Source: Thermodesulfobacteriota bacterium (GTDB lineage: Bacteria > Desulfobacterota > Desulfobacteria > Desulfobacterales > RPRI01). From it: DNA of 9,003 nucleotides. The position numbers and the translations under genes were made by a program. The stretch spans positions 1 to 9,003 of the forward strand of contig JAUPLM010000258.1 of NCBI GenBank assembly GCA_030836965.1, in the 5' to 3' direction. Of the stretch, positions 1 to 5,063 are shown in pieces; position 1 is the first letter of the stretch, and every line of letters starts with the position of its first letter. The notes beneath the pieces were generated by a model, which saw only the letters and a list, made by a program, of their open reading frames with translations, was not told the origin of the DNA and made no database searches.

Positions 1-513
1 GGCAAGGGAATTGCGCCCGGAATAGCCTCTTCTTACATATTTAATCTGAAACCTGCTGAAAAGATTGTTCTGAGCGGACCATACGGCGAGTTTTTTGTAA
101 AAGAAACCGGCAGGGAGATGTGTTTTGTCGGCGGTGGCGCCGGAATGGCACCGATGCGCTCCCATATATTCCATCAGATTCTGACTGTTAATACAAAAAG
201 GAAAATGACCTTCTGGTATGGCGCTAGATCAAAACAGGAAATGTTTTACGATGAAGAATTCAGGGAACTCGAAAGAAAATGCGATAATTTTAAATACTAT
301 GTTGCTCTTTCCGAGCCACAGCCTGAAGACAAGTGGAGCGGGCTAACCGGATTCATTCATAAATGTCTGTATGATAATTATTTGATCTCACATGATGATC
401 CCACCGAAATCGAATATTATCTATGTGGCCCGCCGGCAATGATAGATTCAGTGATCAAAATGTTATATGACCTCGGCGTTGATCCTGAAATGATTTCTTA
501 TGATAAATTCTGA
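1..513 (+). CDS. nqrF: Na+-translocating NADH:quinone reductase subunit F (NqrF), C-terminal part, 5' end outside window
   Basis: The reading frame is open from base 1 and ends at TGA 511-513, giving 170 residues of a protein that is normally about 400 long. What remains is the ferredoxin-reductase-like FAD/NADH half. Visible motifs are GPYGEFF (residues 26-32 of the fragment), the glycine-rich nucleotide loop [13 protein letters not shown] (44-56), a WYGAR segment, and CGPPAM (142-147) near the end. The terminus ISYDKF is typical of NqrF. The missing N-terminal part would carry the membrane helix and the [2Fe-2S] domain. By family, NqrF oxidises NADH at the cytoplasmic face and passes electrons via FAD and [2Fe-2S] into the Nqr complex, which pumps Na+ and reduces quinone. 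NqrF is normally the last gene of an nqrABCDEF operon, so the rest of nqr probably lies to the left. The internal ATG at 118 is not the start. A related NAD(P)H-flavin reductase is less likely given the NqrF-specific motifs. Confidence 0.93.
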   Translation, partial: GKGIAPGIASSYIFNLKPAEKIVLSGPYGEFFVKETGREMCFVGGGAGMAPMRSHIFHQILTVNTKRKMTFWYGARSKQEMFYDEEFRELERKCDNFKYYVALSEPQPEDKWSGLTGFIHKCLYDNYLISHDDPTEIEYYLCGPPAMIDSVIKMLYDLGVDPEMISYDKF

Positions 514-548
514 TTGAAGTTTTACTGAAATCAGTTAATTAATCATTT

Positions 549-576
549 TTGATAATATTTTATATTTGTATATAAA
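549..576 (+). promoter_or_regulatory. Candidate sigma70-type promoter for the acyl-CoA dehydrogenase gene
   Basis: TTGATA (549-554) and TATAAA (571-576) are separated by 16 bases in an AT-rich gap between nqrF and the next gene. Each box matches consensus at 5 of 6 positions. Transcription would begin near 583, giving a leader of about 30 bases that holds the ribosome site AAAGGA (599-604). No convincing terminator for nqrF is visible in 514-548, so read-through from nqr is also possible. Confidence 0.45.
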
Positions 577-611
577 AAACCATTAATCGCATTATCAGAA
601 AGGAATGTACT

Positions 612-1763
612 ATGGATTTCAGCCTATCAACAGACCATGAAATTTTACGCGATTCTGTCAGAAAATTTGCCGAAAATGAAATCAGGCCCGTAGCAAGAGA
701 GCTGGATAAAAAAGAAGAATTTTCCTACGAAACTATGCAAAAGATGGCAGAACTCGGCCTTTTCGGTGTTTTCGTTTCGGATAAATACGGCGGGCAGGCA
801 ATGGATTATCTTTCATATATAATTGCGGTTGAAGAGATCGCAAGAATTGACGGATCTCACGCAGCAACGGTTGCTGCAGAAAATTCACTTGGTATCGGAC
901 CGTTATATTATTTCGGTAACGAGGAACAGAAAAAGAAATATCTTCCAAAGCTTTGCAAAGGTGAGACTCTCTGGGGATTTGGTTTAACTGAAGCTAATGC
1001 AGGTTCGGACGCTGCAAATTCCAAAACGACGGCTGTTCTGGATGGGAATGAATGGGTGATTAACGGAAGCAAAATTTTCATTACGAATGCGTCCACCAAT
1101 ATCTCTGCGGGATCGACAGTCCTTTGCAGGACAGGCACCAGGGATGACGGCAGGCCGGAGCTTTCATGCATCCTGGTGGAGGCCGGAACGAGAGGTTATA
1201 CTCCAAAGGTGATGCATGACAAAATGATGTGGAGGGCGTCGAATACGAGCGAACTCTATTTTGAAGATTGCAGGGTTCCGAAAGAAAATCTTTTAGGGCC
1301 ACGGGGGCAGGGATTTTACCAGATGATGCAGACTCTTGATGGAGGACGGCTGTCAATAGGTGCAATGGGACTTGGGGGGGCACAGGGATGCTTTGATTTG
1401 GCACTTAAATACAGCAATGAAAGAGAACAATTTGGTCAGCCGATTGCGCGTTTTCAGGTAAATGCCTTTAAACTTGCCGATATGGCTGTCGAGATTGAAT
1501 GTGCCCGCCTTCTTCTTTACAAAGCCTGCTGGCTGCGCGACAATAGCCTGCCTTTTTCAAAAGAAGCCGCTATGGCGAAATTATATTGTTCTGAGGCAAT
1601 GTATATGTGTGCCAATCATGCCGTTCAGCTTCATGGAGGATACGGACTGATGCAGGAGTATAATGTGGAAAGATTCTACCGGGATCAGAAACTCCTTGAA
1701 ATAGGAGAAGGGACTTCCGAAGTGCAGAGAATAGTTATAGCAAGGCATGTCGGAGCGTTGTAG
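612..1763 (+). CDS. Acyl-CoA dehydrogenase (FAD-dependent, short/medium-chain type)
   Basis: A complete 383-residue protein, the usual length for the acyl-CoA dehydrogenase family. It catalyses alpha,beta-dehydrogenation of an acyl-CoA thioester in the cytoplasm, passing electrons to electron-transfer flavoprotein. Domains are in the usual order: N-terminal helical domain (about 1-115), middle beta domain with the FAD/substrate signature WGFGLTEANAGSDA (about 121-134), and C-terminal helical domain. The C-terminal domain contains REQFGQPIARFQ, the HGGYG...ERFYRD segment, and EIGEGTSEVQR. Glu366 in that last motif aligns with the catalytic base of short-chain acyl-CoA dehydrogenases, so the enzyme looks active. 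ATG 612 follows AAAGGA with normal spacing. The sequence does not reveal the substrate: butyryl-CoA, a branched acyl-CoA or an aromatic-derived acyl-CoA are all possible. No etfAB is in the window. The HTH-cupin gene 49 bases downstream is probably co-transcribed and may regulate this gene. Confidence 0.93.
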   Translation: MDFSLSTDHEILRDSVRKFAENEIRPVARELDKKEEFSYETMQKMAELGLFGVFVSDKYGGQAMDYLSYIIAVEEIARIDGSHAATVAAENSLGIGPLYYFGNEEQKKKYLPKLCKGETLWGFGLTEANAGSDAANSKTTAVLDGNEWVINGSKIFITNASTNISAGSTVLCRTGTRDDGRPELSCILVEAGTRGYTPKVMHDKMMWRASNTSELYFEDCRVPKENLLGPRGQGFYQMMQTLDGGRLSIGAMGLGGAQGCFDLALKYSNEREQFGQPIARFQVNAFKLADMAVEIECARLLLYKACWLRDNSLPFSKEAAMAKLYCSEAMYMCANHAVQLHGGYGLMQEYNVERFYRDQKLLEIGEGTSEVQRIVIARHVGAL

Positions 1764-1782
1764 TCCGCAGTTGAAAATGGAA

Positions 1783-1800
1783 ATGATCTTTAAAGACCAT
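1783..1800. promoter_or_regulatory. Near-perfect 18-bp palindrome before the HTH-cupin gene (candidate operator)
   Basis: The sequence ATGATCTTTAAAGACCAT is symmetric at 16 of 18 positions, with one mismatched pair (1786 against 1797) around a TTTAAA centre. It ends directly before the ribosome site GGGAG (1801-1805) and 12 bases before the start codon of a DNA-binding regulator. Its dyad symmetry and position suit an autoregulatory operator. In RNA it could instead form a hairpin next to the ribosome site. Binding is inferred, not shown. Confidence 0.35.
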
Positions 1801-1812
1801 GGGAGATAAAAA

Positions 1813-2448
1813 ATGGGAGAAAGAAAGCAGAAAGAGGGGAGAAGCGCCGAATACTTCAAGGAACTCACCGGAGATATAGCAGCAGCGCCGAAAGAGCTGG
1901 ATGAAATAGGAATAAGAATTAAAAATATAAGAGAAGAGAAAGGGCTTACCCTTAATGAACTGTCAAAGCTGACAGGGTTTGACGTTGAACTTCTTGCGAA
2001 TATGGAGGGAAATAAAGTTCAACCCCAGCTCGGCACGGTAATTAAACTATCCAAAGCCCTTGACAGCGCATTCGGCAGAATTGTTTCGGGTGTTGGAAAC
2101 AAATTTTACTCGGTTACCAGAAAAAATGAACGGATGAGGATATCCAGATCTACTTCTCACAAAGGTGGAAAGCAGGTCTATACGTATATGAGCCTTGCTC
2201 CTGAAGTCAAAGGCCGCCACATGGAGGCTCTGATTGTAAGGCTTGAGGAAAATCCGGAAGATGATATGTCTGTGCATGACGGTGAAGAGTTTATTTATGT
2301 ACTTGAGGGCATGGTGGCCTTAAAGATAGGAGCCGATTCATTTGAGCTTGAACAGGGAGACAGCGCCTATTATCTTTCCACGACCCCTCATCTTATCGCG
2401 GCAAAAAAAGGGATCGCGACAATACTTGCCGTCCTTTATGAGGGATAA
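1813..2448 (+). CDS. XRE-family HTH transcriptional regulator with C-terminal cupin sensor domain
   Basis: A 211-residue protein. After an N-terminal extension of about 30 polar residues comes an HTH_3/XRE domain (about 32-87: IGIRIKNIREEKGLTLNEL... and GNKVQPQLGTVIKLSKAL). A linker follows, then a cupin_2 domain (about 135-205) with HDGEEFIYVLEG (155-166) and a second half, GDSAYYLSTTPH (182-193). His155, Glu159 and His193 are candidate metal or ligand contacts. Proteins of this build are cytoplasmic DNA-binding regulators whose cupin binds a small effector. The start at ATG 1813 is supported by GGGAG 8 bases upstream. It lies 49 bases after the acyl-CoA dehydrogenase and probably shares its transcript, so a role in regulating acyl-CoA or fatty/aromatic acid use is a reasonable guess; the effector is unknown. 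It converges with the SDR gene with only 15 bases between the stop codons. Confidence 0.88.
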   Translation: MGERKQKEGRSAEYFKELTGDIAAAPKELDEIGIRIKNIREEKGLTLNELSKLTGFDVELLANMEGNKVQPQLGTVIKLSKALDSAFGRIVSGVGNKFYSVTRKNERMRISRSTSHKGGKQVYTYMSLAPEVKGRHMEALIVRLEENPEDDMSVHDGEEFIYVLEGMVALKIGADSFELEQGDSAYYLSTTPHLIAAKKGIATILAVLYEG

Positions 2449-2463
2449 TTTAACAAGTTGATT

Positions 2464-3279
2464 TTACAATATGCCGCCAGGCATTGGAGATACTTTTTCT
2501 CCTCCAAGAACATAGCCTCCATCTATCCTGAGGACGCTTCCTGTTATGAAAGGAGCGTCCTTTATTAAAAAACAGACTGCTTTTACAATGTCCTCTATGG
2601 TTCCGGTTCTTTTAACAAGGGTATGCTCTATGACAGCTTCTTTCTGAGCATCCGTCAGCAACTCCCATCCTCTTGTCTTTTCACCGTGCCTTGTTTCAAT
2701 AATACCTGCCATGATTTCATTAACCCGGACTTGAGGAGCTCCGATTCTCGCCCATGTTTCGGTCAATAGCGAGATCCCACGGTTTGCCGCCGAGTATCCT
2801 TCATTGAAAATATAACTCGCGGGGCCCGATCTTCCGACAATACCGGCTATCGAAGAGATGTTGATTACTATACCGTCCCCGGAAGCCCTGAGATAGGGAA
2901 GCGAACATTCAAATAACCATTGCTTTGCACGAAGTGTTGTTGACATTTCAAGATCCCACTGATCGCAAGTATACGGGCCATGTACTACCGGCCATCCTCC
3001 CCTTTCAATATTGTTTATCAGGATATCAAGACGCCCGAACTGTCCTACGACATTATCCACAAGACCAGGTATCTGATCTGTTTTCAATAAATCTGTCCTT
3101 GTTACGATATATCGGGAGCCAATTTCAGATAAATCATGTTTCAACTCATCAAGCATCTCTTCCCGGTCGAAATAATTTAGAGCTACATTAATACCTTCTT
3201 TTGCTAGTTTAAGACCGATTCCTTTGCCGATTCCGTTTATAGAACCAAGCACAAGCGCAACTTTGTTTTCGGTTTTCAT
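2464..3279 (-). CDS. Short-chain dehydrogenase/reductase (SDR) family protein with atypical active site
   Basis: A complete 271-residue Rossmann protein of classical SDR size. The cofactor loop is GSINGIG (12-18), NN occurs at 89-90 (ILINN), NISS at 140-143 supplies the catalytic Ser, and the C-terminal FITGSVLRIDGGY (244-256) is typical. The usual YxxxK motif is not intact. Counting 13 residues from Ser143, as in FabG, gives Tyr156 but Glu160 in the Lys position. The segment that looks most like the motif, YSAANRG (162-168), has Asn166 where Lys is expected and sits 6 residues too far on. Reading the codons on the reverse strand confirms AAC at this site. The protein may therefore be a non-canonical or non-catalytic SDR; the substrate is unknown. 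AAGGAG with good spacing supports ATG at 3279. The gene begins 18 bases after the YkgJ-type gene on the same strand, so the two probably form an operon. Confidence 0.85.
   Translation of the reverse strand: MKTENKVALVLGSINGIGKGIGLKLAKEGINVALNYFDREEMLDELKHDLSEIGSRYIVTRTDLLKTDQIPGLVDNVVGQFGRLDILINNIERGGWPVVHGPYTCDQWDLEMSTTLRAKQWLFECSLPYLRASGDGIVINISSIAGIVGRSGPASYIFNEGYSAANRGISLLTETWARIGAPQVRVNEIMAGIIETRHGEKTRGWELLTDAQKEAVIEHTLVKRTGTIEDIVKAVCFLIKDAPFITGSVLRIDGGYVLGGEKVSPMPGGIL
2531..2566 (+). terminator. Weak intrinsic-terminator-like hairpin inside the 3' part of the SDR gene
   Basis: Read on the + strand, AGGACGCT (2531-2538) pairs with AGCGTCCT (2554-2561). The stem is extended by CC/GG after a one-base bulge and followed by TTTATT. 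It lies about 85 bases past the regulator's stop codon, where the convergent + strand transcript would need to end, since the 15-base gap holds no terminator. The U-run is poor and the site is coding on the other strand, so this may be chance. Confidence 0.25.
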
Positions 3280-3297
3280 AATATAAAAGCTCCTTGA

Positions 3298-4038
3298 TTA
3301 GAAGTCGATAGAGGAGGTTTTTATAAACAAATTCTGTTTAACCCATGAGAAAGCGATTTTTAAAAGCACCGTGTCATCATGTTTTGCAGCCTTTATCTCC
3401 TCTTCATTGAAATCATCCGTTTGAATTTTGTTTGAAAAGAGTTGTGCCCTGAATGCATCTATATCATATAATGCCGTCCGGAACAGATACCCTGATTTAA
3501 TATCCAGTTCACCTGGTTTCGTTTGATTTTTCAGACTTATTATTTCCATGAGCATGTCGTTCATTCTGTTGTACTGTTCGATATCCTGTTCTATAATCCA
3601 TTTTTTAACAGTATGCTCACTACCGTCTTTGAAACCAAAGCAGTGTGATTCTTTTAACATCATATAATACTCTGAAAATTTTCCCGATTCCCTGTTGAGT
3701 GAAACAAGCCGCGCTAGAGGATATATCCGGCATGATGACGGCCGGTCTTTGTAAACTCTGCATCCCGATGGCATCACAAAAGGACATATTGAACCGGTAC
3801 CATAATCCGTTTTTAAAGTTACTACCGGCAGTCCCGAACCTGGTCCTGTATGATAAGATGCATATTTTTTTAAGAACATGCCGGAAGATATTCCGAGGCT
3901 GTTTTTAAGCCTCAGGATATCATAAGGGGTTAAGTACTGATTAAGATCGCGGCAGCATTCATTGAAGCACGCAAGACAGCTGGTGCATGAAAAACTAAAG
4001 GTGTCATCCGGTGATAGCGGTATAAAATTTTCTTCCAT
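3298..4038 (-). CDS. YkgJ-family cysteine cluster protein (putative Zn/Fe-chelating, PF03692-like)
   Basis: A 246-residue protein if started at the ATG complementary to 4036-4038. An in-frame ATG at 4095 would add 19 basic residues, but the downstream start has a good ribosome site (AAAAAGGAA, complement of 4049-4057) and gives the more family-like N-terminus MEENFIPL. Cysteines at residues 18, 21, 24, 28 and 29 (CTSCLACFNECC) form the N-terminal cluster. A second group at 85, 93 and 103 lies in CPFVMPSGCRVYKDRPSSCR, and another Cys is at 133. This Cys pattern with the RPxxCRxYP block defines the YkgJ family, which is thought to chelate zinc or iron and whose role is unknown. The C-terminal third (about 150-246) has no motif I recognise. 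No signal peptide or membrane helix is visible, so it is probably cytoplasmic. It is the first gene of a likely two-gene unit with the SDR, divergent from aprBA. Confidence 0.82.
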   Translation of the reverse strand: MEENFIPLSPDDTFSFSCTSCLACFNECCRDLNQYLTPYDILRLKNSLGISSGMFLKKYASYHTGPGSGLPVVTLKTDYGTGSICPFVMPSGCRVYKDRPSSCRIYPLARLVSLNRESGKFSEYYMMLKESHCFGFKDGSEHTVKKWIIEQDIEQYNRMNDMLMEIISLKNQTKPGELDIKSGYLFRTALYDIDAFRAQLFSNKIQTDDFNEEEIKAAKHDDTVLLKIAFSWVKQNLFIKTSSIDF

Positions 4039-4212
4039 TAAACAATGTTCCTTTTTATCGGTATTTTTAAATCTGCGTCCGCAGTTTTTACGCATTTTTT
4101 ATGTAAAAATGTTCTATATGGTTTTGACAAATTGGTAAAGCAGGAAGCAAATAAATTACCGGAAACAAACATATGGAAAAAGTTTCTTTATATACCACAA
4201 TATATAGTATGT

Positions 4213-4260
4213 ATTTTCAGGATATCAGCAATCGGTTGCGATATATAGAGCCCTGTAAAT
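4213..4260. repeat. Imperfect inverted repeat in the divergent ykgJ-like/aprB intergenic region
   Basis: ATTTTCAGG (4213-4221) pairs with CCTGTAAAT (4252-4260) with one mismatch. Directly inside it, ATATC (4222-4226) pairs with GATAT (4240-4244), and GCAA (4228-4231) pairs with TTGC (4236-4239) around a TCGG loop. Bulges are A4227 and 4245-4251. In total 17 of 18 arm positions pair. It could be an operator dyad or an RNA hairpin in the leader of the - strand transcript. There is no T-run to make it a terminator. Confidence 0.4.
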
Positions 4261-4261
4261 A

Positions 4262-4289
4262 TTTATATATTCTTATTTTCCATCGGCAA
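4262..4289 (-). promoter_or_regulatory. Possible promoter for the ykgJ-like/SDR unit
   Basis: On the - strand, TTGCCG (complement of 4284-4289) and TATAAA (complement of 4262-4267) are 16 bases apart. The -35 box matches at 4 of 6 positions and the -10 at 5 of 6. Transcription would begin near 4255, inside the inverted repeat at 4213-4260, a suitable position for an operator. In such AT-rich DNA this match could be chance. Confidence 0.25.
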
Positions 4290-4295
4290 AAATCC

Positions 4296-4324
4296 TTGAC
4301 ATTAAAAATACAGGATGGTATTAG
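4296..4324 (+). promoter_or_regulatory. Candidate sigma70-type promoter for aprBA
   Basis: A perfect TTGACA (4296-4301) is followed after exactly 17 bases by TATTAG (4319-4324), which matches the -10 consensus at 4 of 6 positions. Transcription from about 4331 would give a 230-base untranslated leader before aprB. A TATAAT at 4427-4432 is a possible alternative -10 with a shorter leader of about 120 bases but no recognisable -35 box. Confidence 0.45.
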
Positions 4325-4559
4325 TAAACTTTGATGGAATAGTTAAATTAACATGCTGATTTAAAAGAAAAAAGCTTCAATCCCTGTTTATCGACAGGCT
4401 ATAGAAAAAATGAAAATTTATAAAATTATAATAGAGGGCTTTGTATTAACGGGCCCGGTTTATGAAGGGAGGTGCTTACAACTCAGAATAGTTTAAAAGA
4501 ATACTAGTCGATGGTTTAGAAAATGAATTTAATACAAACAACATTAGGAGGGATAATAG

Positions 4560-4991
4560 ATGCCATCTTATGTAATTGCTGAAAAATGTGACGGTTGCAA
4601 AGGTGGGGACAAAACAGCATGTATGTACATTTGTCCCAATGACCTTATGGTTCTTGATACGACTGCTATGAAGGCTTACAATCAGGAGCCTGATCAGTGC
4701 TGGGAGTGCTTTTCATGTGTAAAAATATGCCCCACCCAGGCAATTGAAGTCCGTGGTTATTCTGACTTTGTACCCCTTGGAAGCAGCGTAATGCCGATGA
4801 TGGGTACCGAAGATGTTATGTGGACCTGCAAGTTCAGGAATGGCCTTATTAAACGCTTTAAGTTCCCCATTCGGACTACCCCTGAAGGTCAGGCTAATGG
4901 TTACTTGAATCTCAAAGGGAAAGACCTGAATAGCGGCCTTCTTTCAACAGAAGAGGCCGATGGGCGCGTACTTCCGACACCTAAGGTTTAA
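4560..4991 (+). CDS. aprB: Adenylylsulfate (APS) reductase subunit beta, 2[4Fe-4S] ferredoxin-like
   Basis: A complete 143-residue electron-transfer subunit of dissimilatory APS reductase, a cytoplasmic enzyme that forms sulfite and AMP from APS. Two cluster-binding groups are visible: Cys10, 13, 21 and 25 (CDGCKGGDKTACMYICP) and Cys47, 50, 53 and 57 (CWECFSCVKICP). As in ferredoxins of this type, ligands from the two groups would be shared between the two clusters. Trp48, directly after Cys47, corresponds to the conserved Trp proposed to help electron transfer to the FAD of AprA in the Archaeoglobus enzyme (recalled numbering, TrpB48). The segment after about residue 66 is the family's beta-rich part and the C-terminal tail that clasps AprA. 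At 143 residues it is slightly shorter than several Desulfovibrio homologues as I remember them. Start ATG 4560 is preceded by the strong ribosome site AGGAGGG (4546-4552). aprA follows after 72 bases, on the same transcript. Confidence 0.97.
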   Translation: MPSYVIAEKCDGCKGGDKTACMYICPNDLMVLDTTAMKAYNQEPDQCWECFSCVKICPTQAIEVRGYSDFVPLGSSVMPMMGTEDVMWTCKFRNGLIKRFKFPIRTTPEGQANGYLNLKGKDLNSGLLSTEEADGRVLPTPKV

Positions 4992-5063
4992 GCGGGTTTG
5001 GTTTGAGCAAGTCCAATTGGAAAAAGATTAATTACGAATAAAATTTCTTAAGGAGGATTTAAT

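Larger units (their letters stand above)
4039..4559. other. Gene-free AT-rich intergenic region between the ykgJ-like gene and aprB
   Basis: About 520 bases without a supportable gene; the one + strand ORF here (4045-4248) has low-complexity AT-rich codon content and no ribosome site. The region holds candidate promoters in both directions, an inverted repeat at 4213-4260, and a probable aprBA leader of about 230 bases from about 4331. Within the leader are a small hairpin CCTGT-ttatcg-ACAGG (4383-4398), a perfect TATAAT at 4427-4432 without a good -35 box, the GC palindrome CGGGCCCG, and a 9-codon ORF (4462-4491). That ORF contains the SD-like GGGAGGTG, with no start codon at a useful distance after it. 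The real aprB ribosome site is AGGAGGG at 4546-4552. Confidence 0.6.

Noticed and set aside
118..120. ATG 118 as an nqrF start codon
   Set aside because: The frame is open back to base 1 and the upstream residues (including GPYGEFF) belong to NqrF, so this Met is internal.
4039..4095. Upstream ATG at 4095 as the start of the YkgJ-type protein
   Set aside because: The ATG at 4038 has a clear ribosome site and a family-like N-terminus, while the 19 extra residues are basic and unlike the family.
4045..4248. 67-codon + strand ORF upstream of aprB
   Set aside because: Its first part overlaps the N-terminal region of the ykgJ-like gene, it has no ribosome site, and the rest is AT-rich spacer that contains the inverted repeat. 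It does not resemble any protein I know.
4462..4491. 9-codon ORF (MKGGAYNSE) in the aprB leader as a real leader peptide
   Set aside because: There is no ribosome site at a proper distance and its composition shows no attenuation signal such as a run of one amino acid. It is mentioned only as part of the leader description.
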